64,000 nt of DNA from Branchinecta lynchi. Lineage: Eukaryota > Arthropoda > Branchiopoda > Anostraca > Branchinectidae. The notes beneath the pieces are model-generated. The model was not told the origin of the DNA. It worked only from the letters and a program-made list of their open reading frames with translations, and ran no database searches. Below, piece after piece: positions 10,097 to 21,206 of this stretch. The stretch spans positions 6,510,230 to 6,574,229 of the forward strand of contig JAKZAP010000012.1 of the NCBI GenBank assembly GCA_023053575.1, in the 5' to 3' direction. Within the stretch, counting starts at the first letter, position 1; the number at the start of each line of letters is the position of its first letter. A program made the position numbers and the translations under genes.

Positions 10097-10676
10097 AAGA
10101 AAGTAAATAAAACACATAAACATACACGAGAAGCTTCAAAACATTGTTTTTCATTTTGGCATGAGGTCTATTTTCTGTTTTGGACTTCTTTACTTTGCTT
10201 GGTTTTCACATTTTTTTTAACCAAGGCTCGTTCAGTTTTAAAATATTTACGTCCAACCTCCGCGTCCGAGAGCGGGAACGCTTGATAGAGTTGACATGCG
10301 CTAACAAGAAAATCGCTGACTTCATGTGGAACGTAATGGTATATGAAAATCATATTCCTGAGTCATTTCACCGTGAAAAGATCGTATCTAGTAAGGATTG
10401 TGCTTTAGATTTCCACCATATAAAATCTCCTTTGAATAATTTCAAGTCTAAAATGTGTAAAATGTCTATGTCCTTTGAATAATTTGCAATGGCTTATTTA
10501 TTATTTTAGGAATGAACTTGTCAACAGTTAATATTGTTGCTAACATTTTGGAAGTCTTCTATCCTTTTTATTTCTGTCCTCCGAAATGGGTTGCTATTGA
10601 GGACGTGAATGTTTGATATCTGAAATCTTGTCTGTCTTTGACGGTGATCCAAAACATTGAAAATGGGGAAAATCCC

Positions 10677-11129
10677 TTAAAGTTTAACTGAAAAGGGCTG
10701 GGAAAAGACAATTTAGTTACCTATCACTTATTCACTTAAATTGGCTTGAAGACCCACTGAAAATGCGTTACTTCGTTGTCCCGCTATTCACGAATAATCG
10801 ACTTTCAAATAGCGGATTTTCCGTGTGATTTGTGGTACCTCTTTGCGCTTGTATGCCTTACTCGAAAGATATATGAACTTTTTTTTGTTCAGCAACTAAG
10901 TAGTCTTCACCAAGCTCACCACTGTCCGCTGAAAAGCCACGTTCGTGTTGAGGTTAAAATTTTCCGCGTCCTAGTAGAATTTACGTTGTCGGGATGGCCG
11001 CAGATATTCTGAATGTCAGAACTATAGAGCATACAGTGGGAAACAAAAAAATCCATTAGCAGAATCCAAATTATTCAGTGTATTCAGTTAGACGACACAA
11101 AAATAAGTGGCTTTTTAGTTAAACTTTAA
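10677..11129. mobile_element. TTAA-flanked TIR element, intact copy
   Basis: TTAAAGTTTAACTGAAAAG at the left and CTTTTTAGTTAAACTTTAA at the right form inverted repeats flanked by, or ending in, TTAA. The interior shares GACAATTTAGTTACC, CTTGAAGACCC, GATTTGTGGTACCTC, TTTTCCGCGTC and GTAGAATTT with the copies at 15747 and 22320. It has no transposase and is a non-autonomous element. Confidence 0.8.
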
Positions 11130-11159
11130 CAGAGTCAGAGTAGAAGATGCAAACATAAG

Positions 11160-11520
11160 CTGTTAACAATCGTCAACTTTATATTGGGTCGGAGCTAACT
11201 GCAGCTTTAACGATCGTTAACTTTTCGAAATTCTACAATTATTAACTTTCTCTAGGATGCTCACCGACTATCGTTGCAAAATAGTTAACAATTGTTAAGC
11301 TCTGGATCGGAAATCGTAGGTGGGCGGAGCTTATATTTCGAAATTTGAAACCTGGAACGCAAACAGTTAACAATTGTTAACGATCTGTTAACAGTCTTTA
11401 AGCTCTGGAAAGGAAATCGCAGGTGGACAAGCTTGAATTTCGAAATTAGAAACCTTGAACGCAAACAGTTGACAACTGTTAACAGTTTGTTAACAATCGT
11501 TGAGCTCTGGAACGCAACCT
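11160..11520. repeat. About 105-bp tandem repeat rich in GTTAAC palindromes
   Basis: Three diverged units carry TTTCGAAATT (near 11225, 11337, 11438), GAACGCAAACAGTTAACAATTG and TTAAGCTCTGGAA. Many GTTAAC and GTTAACAATTGTTAAC palindromes are present. Confidence 0.7.
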
Positions 11521-11529
11521 TAATGAAAT

Positions 11530-12990
11530 CTTGAACGGAAGAGAGTACAAGGTATAAAAAAGTTTTTAAACTTTAAATCGAAAAGAACTAAAAGTACCTT
11601 CAAGGTAAATACATTCAGGGCTGGGTACATATTTTTTCCTATTTCATAGACAAGCTTTTGCCAATTTTCGAAAATTCATCATCGTGCTAAAAAACGACAT
11701 TTTCTGACAACAGCAGCTCCCAAACAAGAACTGCCAACAACATGCTCGGGCGATAAAAAAAGCAGTAACTTCTTAAAAATACTTAATGAGCTCCTTCCAA
11801 ACTCCCCTAAATCTGTCGTACACGGCTGGAAACGGTCCTGGGATTTTCTCGAAGCCAAGGATATGTCCCGGTGGTGGACTCTTCGAGAAAAGGAGTAAAC
11901 CGAGTTCTCGCAGAAAAGAAAATATCCAACAGAAAGTGACAAGAGCGAAAATGAACTTGGGAATCAAACAAGACCAGAGATGAAGGTACAGGAAATATCA
12001 AATTAAGACGAAGAGGCTGAATTTGTGAAACAAACAAGACCAAGCTTTTCAGTGGAGTTTCCATTTTAGGTGTGGCATGGCTCCTACAGAATTCGAAGGA
12101 CACTAAATCTTCCTTCTCAGTATTATCTTTTTTCATAAAGTATTTTAAATTACCTGGAAAAATGTGATCACATTTGAGTCTGAGTAAAAAACATGGAATG
12201 TGGCACCGAAATTGGTCTTTGCCCCGCCCCTTAAAGGTTTACTGAAACGGCGACTAATTAATTGCAAAAAGTAATTACAAAGAAGTAACCGTCACACTTG
12301 AAACGAGCAACGAGACTGAAACACCGAAGATACAAGAGCAACAGTTTAGGAGGGATCTTAAATGCAAGAAGCAATTCCTTCCGATAAATACATACAGGAG
12401 TGTTGCATGAAGCTGCCACCCTAAACTCCTATTTTGGGGAAATGACTTAGGGAAAAAGAGTAAAGGTTGAAATAAAATTCAGTGGAGTATCCTGAAAGGA
12501 AGCTTAGAACCTTCGCTTTCTGCTGGTACCATAGTTTACTTGTAACTGTTGAAGGCTAAGCTGGAGAACACAAAAGAATATAGGCACCCAAGTGATCATG
12601 AAGTCGCCCACTTTGCTAAAAATGGTATTTTGCTACATGGTGAAGTTAGAGGCCAGCTGTTTGGTCAGAGAGGTTCCTTGACCTTTTGCAAATAACAAAA
12701 TTTGCTGTTTTCTTGGAATTTGCATGATTTTTCTGGGGGTGGCAGCTTCATGATCCAAGGTGGCAGGATCATGTACCATGGCCAATTGGGGGGTGGGCGG
12801 TGCCAGAGTAAGGGCAGCTTCATGCATCAAACCTGTATCAAACAGTGAATGATGACGGAGACAAAACAAACAATAGCAAGAGTAGGATCTCAAGAGCAAA
12901 AGGGAGTTCTTGCAGAAATCGAGAGGCAAATATCAAAGAGAATAGTCAAGGTGAGACCGGATCTGTAAGACAACGAAGACTTTGTTCATG
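11530..12990. other. Stretch without recognisable gene
   Basis: Several open frames of 60-110 codons overlap on both strands (for example minus 11807-12136 and 12633-12929), but they compete with each other and show no known domain. The motif GGCAGCTTCATG recurs at 12748 and 12811 and, inverted, at 12400. Nothing else stands out. Confidence 0.5.
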
Positions 12991-12994
12991 AAAT

Positions 12995-13067
12995 CCCTAG
13001 ATAGCTCAGTAGGCTACAGCATCGGTACATGAAGCCGGAGGTTGCGGTTTCAAATCCTGCTTGAGGA
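12995..13067 (+). tRNA. tRNA-like sequence, probably a pseudogene or SINE head
   Basis: TAGCTCAGTAGGCTACAGC fits the A box and D arm (GCT/AGC stem). A five-base anticodon stem (TCGGT/GCCGG with wobble pairs) encloses ACATGAA. GCGGTTTCAAATCCTGC gives a TTCAAAT T-loop and B box. The total length (73) is right. Defects: position 33 is C rather than T, there is a T-stem mismatch at 53-61, and the acceptor stem has two mismatches. An anticodon is therefore not assigned. Confidence 0.45.
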
Positions 13068-13084
13068 GTATTTTCATTTTCAAC

Positions 13085-13400
13085 GTACCATTAGGCTACT
13101 ATTGCTCCACCAACTCTTAAACCCGGAAACCTAAATTTATTACGGTACATTCTAAACCCCTAATGAGAACTCAATGATTTTCACACTTTTCGATGAGCGA
13201 CGTCTGATTACGAGAAACTCCATCAGAAAAACCGCGTACGTAAATTTCCCCCTGTTTCTGCTAGCAATCAACAGGCCTGGACAAAGGCTGAGAGCAGCTA
13301 AAGCCGTTGATAACTTTTTAAAAGCAAAACCAGGTCTCAAAGAATCCAGCTGTTTTAAAATGCTGGAGCATAAACAGTAAACAGTGCGAGGGGCCCTTTA
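13085..13400 (+). repeat. KTGYVN repeat, copy 1
   Basis: Shares non-coding blocks (CTCTTAAACCCGGAAACC, TACATTCTAAACCCCTAA) and a reading frame with three other copies (19815, 40245, 45755). Here the frame reads IRKTAYVNF, then AAKAVDNFLKAKP, and ends at the stop 13378-13380, followed by GTGCGAGGGGCCCTTTAA. It is part of an uncharacterised dispersed repeat, not an independent gene. Confidence 0.6.
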
Positions 13401-13559
13401 AGAGACTTTCCATTGTGGACTTATTTCTCTTTTCACAGACAATGTCCCGTGTGAATGCATTCAAAGTGCGGAAATGAGAAGTTGATTAAGGAACAGCCAA
13501 TAAATATTACAAAAGAAACTGGATTAGGTAACGGAATAAGGAGGAACATGAGGGACGAA

Positions 13560-13718
13560 GAGCAATTTTCTGACTGAAGCATAAATTTCCCTTCACTGCA
13601 TGAAAGCGTAAAACACTGATTTTCAAGTTTGGATGTAAAATCATTGCATCTGTCCGACACCGTCCTATCCTCCGACCACCTAAACGATCGTACGCGTTGG
13701 CAGCTAACCTGAAGTAAA
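13560..13718 (-). CDS. Weak candidate exon, cysteine-rich segment
   Basis: A strong acceptor (TTTTTTGTATTTACTTCAG) ends at 13719. The minus frame that follows reads VSCQRVRSF, a C-N pair, then QCFTLSCSEGKFMLQ and SENC. The pattern C-x3-C-x2-G-x-x-L-x4-C recalls small extracellular cysteine motifs in some invertebrate GPCRs. Entry phase does not fit after GPCR exon A (it would give an immediate stop), so it is not part of that transcript as read. A second frame is also open and no clear donor was found. It may be chance. Confidence 0.2.
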
Positions 13719-14186
13719 TACAAAAAACCAACAGGCATAATACGTTTGTGCCGTTTTACATAAGCATGTTTAACAAAATGTTGGTGCAAAGTCAGCATTG
13801 TACCACCATGTGTTTCGTTATGTAACCTGTGACTCTGTGAGAGTTATAAAGAATGATATTTGTAAAGACAATCAAATTAGTTCGGTAGTAAGTTTTTTTC
13901 TAATAGACGTTACTTACTTACCTACATAACATACTAGTTAAATGACAAGCTTCAGTAGTCTTGACTACAGATTCTTATCGTTTTCAGAAAAAGTTCTAAA
14001 GTAACTTTCATAATTACTATTTTTATCACACAATGAAGTAAACTACGTTGCTCGTCAGTGATATTTCGTTCCTTCTTGGCATGGGTCCTCGTCAGTTTGT
14101 TTGTGGAAGAAACGAACATTTCTTCCACCAACAACATACGACTGGTGACAAGTCCGTATGTGTGATACATATAGTCTTTATTCTCA

Positions 14187-15530
14187 GTCAGACTGAGAGT
14201 TAAAAGAGGTAGTTAAAAGAAAGAGTTAAAGAGGGGAGTTAAAAGGCTAAAAGAGGGAGTTAAAAGGTGAAAGTTGTTACATCCTTTTAGACCAGTTCAA
14301 ATACGCATGGTAGAATTGGTTGTTAGACAAGGTAATTTCTTATCTCCAGAGGGAGTTAAAAGAGAGGAGTTAAAAGGTTAAAAGAGGTGGTTAAAATAAA
14401 GAGTTAAAGAGGGGAGTTATAAAAGAGGGAGTTAAAAGGTGGAAGTTATTACATCCTTTTAGGCAAGTTCAAATACGCATGGTACAATTGGTTGTAAGAC
14501 AAGGTAATTCCTTATCTCCAGAGGGAGTTAAAAGTGAGGAGTTAAAAGGTTAAAAGAGGTGGTTAAAAATAAGAGTTAAAGAGGGGAGTTCAAAGACTAA
14601 AAGAGGGAGTTAAAAGGTGAAAGTTATTACATCCTTTTAGGCAAGATCAAATACGCATGGTAGAATTGGTTGTAAGACAAGGTAATTTCTTATGTCCAGA
14701 GGGAGTTAAAAGAGAGGAGTTAAAAGGTTAAAATAAAGAGTTAAAGAGGGGAGTTAAAAGACTAAAAGAGGGAGTTAAAAGGTGAAAGTTATTACATCCT
14801 TTTAGGCAAGTTCAAATACGCATGGTAGAATTGGTTGTAAGACAAGGTAATTTCTTATGTCCAGAGGGAGTTAAAAGAGAGGAGTTAAAAGGTTAAAATA
14901 AAGAGTTAAAGAGGGGAGTTAAAAGACTAAAAGAGGGAGTTAAAAGGTGAAAGTTATTACATCCTTTTAGGCAAGTTCAAATACGCATGGTAGAATTGGT
15001 TGTAGACAAGGTAATTTCTTATCTCCTGAGGGAGTTAAAAGAGAGGAGTTAAAAGGTTAAAAGAGGTGGTTAAAAGAAAGAGCTAAAGACCGCCAATCAA
15101 TTTTCCCTATATCCTGCTAATTCTTCTACCCAATTTTTACGTAGTTTCATTCCATTATTTATTTCTGGTCATTTTTTGTAAGTGTATTAGTTAATTTGTT
15201 TCTTGTGTGTCTGTGTATTTTGTAAATTTGTTTTCCTTTTCTAGCTTTTAGCTATTCGGATTAAACTTGATTGACTTGATTGAAAAAGACTAAAAGAGGG
15301 AGTTAAAAGGTGAAATTTGTTACATCCTTTTAGGCAAGTTCAAATACGCATGGTAGAATTAGTTGTAGACAAGGTAATTTCTTATCTCCAGAGGGAGTTA
15401 AAAGAGAGGAGTTAAAAGGTTAAAAGAGGCAGTTAAAAGAGGTAAAAGAGGGAGTTAAAAGTTGAAATCTCTTACATGTTACGAATCCTTACAAGTTCGC
15501 ATGGTACACTTACTTATAGACGAGGTGACT
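14187..15530 (+). repeat. 165-178-bp tandem array built of GGGAGTTAAAAG sub-repeats
   Basis: Seven to eight units. The anchor ATCCTTTTAGGCAAGTTCAA recurs at about 14281, 14453, 14631, 14796, 14961, 15323 and (diverged) 15485. Each unit joins a unique half (AATACGCATGGTAGAATTGG) to a half made of 10-13-bp GAGTTAAAAG repeats. A retrotransposon fragment interrupts it at 15091-15284. Confidence 0.9.
15091..15284 (+). mobile_element. 3' end of a CR1-like retrotransposon inserted in the array
   Basis: About 195 bp matching 23818-24010: CCTATATCCTGCTAATTCTTC, TTTTTACGTAGTTTCATTCC, GTAAGTGTATTAGTTAATTTG and a tail GGATTAAACTTGATTGACTTGATTG. AAAGAC is duplicated at 15085-15090 and 15285-15290. Array period is restored when it is removed. 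5'-truncated; it retains only the last codons and the 3' untranslated part. Confidence 0.9.
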
Positions 15531-15923
15531 CCTCTTCTAAGAGTTTGTTGTTAATATTATGTATGCGTTGTTTCAGGCGCATAAATTCACTTTTTGATTG
15601 TGGTTTTTATTTTTAATCAATCAAAACTTTCATGCTGACACAAATACAGAACGTGGTACAACAGAACCCCATAAATTAGTCTCAACCTTCTTTCTAGTAC
15701 ATTTTAGTGTTGTACTTGTGTACCTTCAACAAAAAAAGCGATCAGCTTAAAGTTTAACCAAAAGGACTGAGAACGGACAATCTAGTTACCCATCAAGCTA
15801 CTTACAGAGGCTTGAAGACCCGATGAAAATGAGTTACTTCTTTGTTATTCATAATTGATTTTCATATAGTGGAATTTCCCTGTCGGATTTGTGGTACTTC
15901 CATTCGCTTGTTCGTGTGCTGTA

Positions 15924-17044
15924 CAGGGTTGCCACCTGACTCAAATAAAATGCACTATCCAAGTACCAAAAAGGTACTACCAGGGGAGAAAATGTACTAC
16001 CTAAAAATTTTTTTTTAGCGTGTTGCGCTTCGCGCAACACGCGCGTTGTCTTCCCCTGCCGCTACTGTAAATGCCTTTCGCACGACCCTATAAATATGGC
16101 CTGAATCGAACCTTCGCAAAAACTAGGGTTTTTCCTACTTGAACAAATTCCGGTTAGGTGAAATCTATAGAAATATTATATCATTTCTTAAAACAGAAAA
16201 CGAAATCATCCTCTTTTCTCCTCTTCTTGTCTGTTCTTGCAGATTGGCCTATTGCAATTAGGAGACAAGGGCAGGGGCGTCACGACTGGTGGGACCCCCC
16301 CCCCCCCAGTGTTGTCGGCCAGTCGATATAAAGTAACCGAGTCTGCGCGAAGCGCCGCGATTTTTCGTCAAAAACAGTTGATTTTTTTTCATGAAAACGG
16401 TCGGTTATTCTGAAGATCAGTCTATTTTTCGTCAAAACAGTCTGTTTTTCCAAAAATCGGTTGAATTTTTTCAAAACCATATTTTTCTTCTTCTTGAAAA
16501 CAGCCGGTAAAAATAGGTAAGTCGGTAAACGCCTTGTCCCCCCCCCAAAAAAAAAAAACAAAAAAAAAACAATTTGGCTAGTAACACTTCTGGGCAAGGG
16601 ACCAAAAATGTATTTAATAATGTTCACAAATGCGTGATGTAGTATTTCATGACAGTTCTAAGACCCGAAGATGCGGTTTGGAGAAAAGCGCTAACAATTT
16701 CAAGAACTTATGACACCAAGACCCATGCCGATAAGGATCAAAATATAGCTACAATAAAATTCAGCTGACGTCTCCATTTTGCACTGTCAAATATTGACTT
16801 AACTAGCTCACAAAGATTCGATTAAACTGATCAGATCCAATGACCAAATGTTTCAGATAAAATGAGTGAAATGCAACTAGCCCCACATCATCTTACACAG
16901 AAATTTGTAAAAAAAAAAAAATTAAGTAGTAGTTTTCTTAAAATGTACTACAAAAGTACTACTTTTTTCAAATGTACTACCAACTCACTACCTTGAAAAA
17001 AATGTACTAAAAAGAGTACAATTGTACTACCGGTGGCAACCCTG
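15924..17044. mobile_element. hAT-like element, CAGGGTTGCCAC family, perfect 8-bp duplication
   Basis: CAGGGTTGCCACCTG at the left and CCGGTGGCAACCCTG at the right are inverted repeats. GTGCTGTA flanks on both sides (15916-15923, 17045-17052). Inside both ends the motif ATGTACTACC / GGTAGTACAT recurs in inverted orientation. It carries a nested CAGRGGCGT element (16272-16592) and a piece related to the 20.4-kb foldback (about 16690-16795). No transposase. Confidence 0.9.
16272..16592. mobile_element. CAGRGGCGT hAT-like miniature element, copy A (nested)
   Basis: Starts CAGGGGCGTCACGACTGG, followed by a C run, and ends TTTGGCTAGTAACACTTCTG, so the termini are inverted. The interior consists of ACAGTCGATTTTTCGT-type units. 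Flanks GACAAGGG (16264-16271) and GGCAAGGG (16593-16600) are an 8-bp duplication with one change. Confidence 0.88.
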
Positions 17045-17465
17045 GTGCTGTATGACTGAGGCAAAAGATTTACGAGAAACAAGCGTTCGAGCAGTGAGCA
17101 TCACCTAGTTCACCGCGGGCACTGAACCCGCGTTTGTGTTGACATTCAAATTTTCCGCGTTATAGTAGAATTTTGCGTTGTGAGGACGGCCGTAGGTATT
17201 CTGAAGGTCATACTAAAGCTAATAGTGATAAATAACAAAAAACCCTTAACACAACCCAAATAATGCAGTGTGTTTTACAAAAATAAGTTGGCTTTTCGGT
17301 TAAACTTCAAGAGTAACACTAACTGAGGACCCGGTGGTGCGTCTCCTTGGAACCCCCCTGCATAGCGCAGGGATAAGACCTCGGATAAGACTTGAAATAG
17401 GCAGTTTTCCTAGATCCCCGTCTCTCTATCTATGAACAGCTTTCTTCTTCGGCATGCCTTCTCAG

Positions 17466-17623
17466 CATTCGTCAAACCCAAGATAATAGGATCCTTATAA
17501 GAAATGATAGTTTTCCAGTCGAATCACGGGAAATGATTAATCCGCTGAGAAAACCAAGAGCTAGAAGCTCATATAGCACGTGCAAGGCTGGGTCGGAGGA
17601 TGAAAGTAGGAATTCGTCAATTG
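17466..17623 (+). CDS. Weak candidate exon with good splice signals
   Basis: A pyrimidine-rich acceptor (TTCTTCTTCGGCATGCCTTCTCAG) ends at 17465 and a donor (ATTG|GTAGGT) follows 17623. One frame is open through all 52 codons: basic-serine-rich, with NPLRKPRARSSYS and an acidic SEDES stretch. It lies antisense within the receptor intron. No family is recognised and a minus-strand frame is also open, so the call rests on splice signals only. Confidence 0.25.
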
Positions 17624-17979
17624 GTAGGTTTGTTGTGGTTGTTTGTAAGCAAATACCCATGAGATAAGACTGATCATGGGCACTTAGGAATCACGAGAAT
17701 GTATCGTTCGTTAGGAAAATTTATAATTGCATTTGGCTGCGATGATGCGCAAAAGGGTTCTAGAAATTCATCTTTAATGAACAATCTTTAAGAAAAAATT
17801 ATGATAAGCTCATCGGGATCATGAAAACTTAGATTTTGCTTAAATTATTGTTTGTAAAAACCCTCGACGGAAAAGTATCATGGGCCCTTAGAGACCATGA
17901 ACATATTAATGATCAACATATATTTGCTTAAAAGTATCTGTTCTACATTGCCGACAGGATTAGTACTTCAAGTAATGGT

Positions 17980-18825
17980 TGGATCTAAGAAGTGACAATT
18001 CCTAAGCTCTAAGCTCCAATGTCCAAGACAAGTTTCGTAGTCTTAGCACATCTGGAAGTACCTTAATTCAAGATCACCGGAATTCCGGACCCACCTCCAA
18101 CTCCCCTCGGAGTGCCCGAGCCCGGTCCGCTTCTGTCACTGATGTATCTAGAACCTGTGCCTGTTCTTCCAACCAAGTTTCATCCCGATCCCTGCACTCT
18201 AAGCGTGTCACAATATTTCCGGTTCTCCCCTCCACCCCCCCCCCCCCTCTAACATTCATCGGATCAGGTCCAGACTCTAAATAGGACATTTGACACACGA
18301 TGCTTTTCAAATATCAAGTTACGATGCATTAAGATCCGGTTACCCGTTCAAAAGTTATGCATACTTCAAGATTCAGGATTCACCCTCCCTCCACCACGCC
18401 ACGATGGTCGGATGGGGGAACTGACTGTTTCTAAGCCAACCTTGTCAAGTCTCTAATGTTCAAGCCAAGTTTAATCTCCTAGCACAAGTACCTAAACTCG
18501 CGATCACCCTCGCGATCTCCCTCTGACTCCCCGCACAATGCCCGAATCCGGTCCGGTTCTGTCACTAAGCGTGTCACAAGATTTCAGGGTTCCCCCCTCC
18601 GACTCTCCCTTACATTTATCGGATCCGGTCCGGAGACACGAGGTCATTCCCAATATAAAGTTTCATTTAGATTCGATCACCCATTCCAAAGTTATACATA
18701 CCTCAAGATTCTAGATTCCCCTTCCCTCCCCTCCCCCCTGGTAGTCGGATCGGGGAAGTGACTATTCCCAAGTTAGTTTGGTTGGGTTCCTGATGTGCTT
18801 GTCAAGCATCATCTACCACTTATGA
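17980..18825 (-). repeat. Degenerate 280-bp-module repeats, minus orientation
   Basis: About two and a half units matching the complement of the 33.7-35.6 kb array: GATCCGGTTACCCGTTCAAAAG, TTCAAATATCAAGTT, CTCCCTCCACCACGCC, TGCCCGAATCCGGTCCGG. Long C runs. Open frames here are repeat-derived. Confidence 0.65.
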
Positions 18826-18826
18826 A

Positions 18827-19070
18827 CAGGGTCATCACGACTAGGGGGGGAGGGGGAGTTTTTTTAACAGTCGATTTCTCGTAAAAATAGTCAATTTTTT
18901 CTTAAAGATGTATTTTTTTTAAAATCAGCCGATTTTTGGTCAACACCGTCGTTTTTTCTCAATAATAGTCGTTTTTATCTGCAAAAATAGTCGGTAAAAA
19001 CGACCAGACACTAGCCAGTCGGTAAATACCTTGCCCCCCAAACAAATTTGTTTGGCTAGTAACGCCTCTG
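18827..19070. mobile_element. CAGRGGCGT miniature element, copy B
   Basis: Left CAGGGTCATCACGACTAGGG, right TTTGGCTAGTAACGCCTCTG, interior ACAGTCGATTTCTCGTAAAAATAG units. Flanks CTTATGAA / TTTCTGGA match at only five of eight positions, so the duplication has decayed. Confidence 0.75.
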
Positions 19071-19079
19071 TTTCTGGAA

Positions 19080-19400
19080 GTACCCTAACTCGAGAACGTA
19101 GTGGCCTGACCGACCTACGGACAGACAGAGCGACAGACAGACCAAGTGATCAGTTCCCATGCACATCGATTGATAAGGATATCTTCCGTTCTCTATATGC
19201 CGATTTTGGATCCCTTCCTCCCGCAATCCCTTCCGGATGGTCGGATCCGGAGGAGGCCAATTTCCAAGGGTCCCAAGCATGTCTTCCGAGTTCTATCCTC
19301 TCTGTACATCTGGAAGTACGCTAACTCTCAATTACCGGACAGACCCACCGCCAGATAGACCACCGGAAAAGCGATTGTTATATGGCATTTTAGTCGGAGG
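19080..19400 (-). repeat. Repeat debris related to the microsatellite-led families
   Basis: Contains GACAGACAGAGCGACAGACAGACC, the complement of the GTCT/GTCC microsatellite, and GGATGGTCGGATCCGGAGG like the 18-kb units. Overlapping open frames (19031-19449) are not genes. Confidence 0.45.
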
Positions 19401-19814
19401 TTGCAAGTGCAAAAAAAACGGGATGAAATCAAAATGTTGCGTCGCATAACAATAAATAGTAAAATGTTAGTATCCGCTTCAGAATTGTTGAATGAAGAGG
19501 CCTACGAGAATTTCTTCTTCGGCTGAAAACACGATTTCTGAAAGAAAAATTGCATTGCACCAAAGAACGGCGTTTGCATCAACATTTTAATCTGGACGAT
19601 TCCGGCTAAAAAGTTTGCTTAAAAAAACACTTTTCATTCGATGCATATTTTCTATCTCACCCGGGAAGTAAAAGACCAAACATGACTTTCGCGTTCAATG
19701 TTTATTGTAATTTTGCTTCCGCAATCTATCTCTATCATAACATATTTTTCGACGAATAAATCTTTTACATCTCCTACAAAAAACAGTATTTTCACACAAT
19801 TTTTTTTTCGCTCA

Positions 19815-20215
19815 TTAGAAAGGAGCAACAACATTCTTAATGAGCATCTCGCACTATTTACTGTGTCTGTTCGAATATTCAAAACTAGTCGAATACTGTA
19901 AAACTAGGCTATGCTTCCAAGAAATTATAGCCGGCTTTGACTTCTAGCAAAACCTCGGCAAAATTCAGATAACCGGTTTTAAGCATCAACAGCATGATTC
20001 GCTACCACTCGTAGGGAGCATAATGCACATGGAAAACAGTGAATTGCGATAAGTGCAAAGATTATAGTGAGGCGTCGTTAGCAGGTTTAGAATGTAACAC
20101 ACGAAATCTGTGTCTCCGGGTTTAAGAATTACTGGTACTGAATACAATTACGGAAGTAAAGGTTGTATTGGTTGTATTGGCATTATAGGTACGATGTGTC
20201 TTTTAAACCTTACAA
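19815..20215 (-). repeat. KTGYVN repeat, copy 2
   Basis: The minus frame reads KTGYLNFAEVLLEV, then (after an internal loss of about 13 codons) PSFTVF and FEQTQ with several stops. The upstream block AATTCTTAAACCCGGAGACAC (complement) matches the other copies. Coding potential is destroyed. Confidence 0.6.
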
Positions 20216-20392
20216 AACGATGGTTGTGTCCCATCATTCCAAGGTCGACGTTGCAGTCCTAGAATGTGTTCAGCCAAGACTAAACAAAACCAACCAGCGC
20301 TAACCCTAGAAAGTGCAGAAACTTTTACGAAAAACAAAAAACCTTCTTTACACCTATCACCGCTTTTCACTCCACTGTTAATAGTTATTTGA

Positions 20393-20566
20393 CGGTGCAA
20401 AACGGATAAGTCAGCTACATTTTATTAGAGCTACATCTCGGCCCTTCTTGGCAAGGCTCCTCTTCAGGACACTTGAAAGACTCCTGAAGAGGACCCTTGA
20501 AGAGGACCCTTGCCAAGAAGGACCGAAATTTAACTCTAATAAAATGTAGCTGACATCCGTTTTGCA
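20393..20566. repeat. Foldback hairpin of about 75-bp arms
   Basis: The left arm (GTGCAAAACGGATAAGTCAG, then CTACATTTTATTAGAG and CCTTCTTGGCAAGG) is the inverse of the right arm (CCTTGCCAAGAAGGACC, AACTCTAATAAAATGTAG, CTGACATCCGTTTTGCAC), with a loop near 20470-20485. Related single-arm pieces occur at about 14020-14110 (minus) and 16690-16795 (plus). Confidence 0.85.
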
Positions 20567-20599
20567 CGGTTAAATGTGATTCGCAGTCAGTTTGGGCTG

Positions 20600-20930
20600 A
20601 AGAAATATTTATTAATATTTGTACAAGAATTCAATGAGTTGTACATATACATAAGTTTATTGTAAGAAAATCAAACCACCACGCACGTGTTGATAGTATT
20701 TTTTATTTGCTCATGGTCAGAAGTTTGTAGTTCTTACTGTTGTGTAGTGCGCACTATGAGTCAAGCTGAACATTTTCTGTGTGCTGTAAAATATTCACCG
20801 AATTATAGATATACACACGCTTACTGTAAACATTAACGTAATTATAAGTATACACGAGGTTTTAGCCACGCTGGTTTTGATAGTTGTTATTTAATTTTTA
20901 CTTGCTGGTCATCGCAGCCTTTAGGCTGTC
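20600..20930. other. No feature seen
   Basis: AT-rich single-copy-looking sequence containing a small repeat of ATAATTATAAGTATACAC-like words near 20810-20850. No coding or structural signal. Confidence 0.4.
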
Positions 20931-21125
20931 GAGTCCGCATCATTGTTTTACTTTCACGTCACAGAACTGTTCAAGTCCTCCTCGCTCTTAATTTTGGCAG
21001 CACGGAAGTAGGTTTTTTCTAAAGCAACCGACCGTTGTGCAACCGAAATTTCCAAAAAAGTTTATCCTTCGTTCAACATTTTAGAGGGATAATATTGTGA
21101 TCAATTAAAACCGCGAAAATCTCGT
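20930..21125 (+). repeat. Second copy of the 9.76-kb repeat
   Basis: See 9760-9990; the conserved core is AACCGAAATTTCC to ACCGCGAAAATC. Only two copies are visible in the window. Confidence 0.5.
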
Positions 21126-21206
21126 ACTTTTTAAGTAATAAACAACTAAACTTTTACAATCTAGTCTTACTCTAAAATACCACAACTATCTTTGGCCTTA
21201 GCGTAA

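Larger units (their letters stand above)
15747..17310. mobile_element. TTAA-flanked TIR element, copy with nested insertion
   Basis: Left TTAAAGTTTAACCAAAAGG, right GGCTTTTCGGTTAAACTTCAA. Outer parts align with 10677-11129 (CAATCTAGTTACCCATCA, CTTGAAGACCCGATGAAAATG, TTTTCCGCGTTATAGTAG). It is split at GTGCTGTA by the element at 15924-17044. The terminal TTAA on the right has decayed. Confidence 0.75.

Noticed and set aside
11773..11967. Minus frame with a hydrophobic segment followed by KIPGPFP, recalling a cytochrome P450 N-terminus.
   Set aside because: Only a five-residue resemblance, no further P450 motif nearby, and competing frames are equally open.
16280..16560. Long C runs and A runs as possible assembly errors or regulatory G-quadruplexes.
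   Set aside because: They recur at the same sub-terminal positions in each CAGRGGCGT copy, so they belong to the element.
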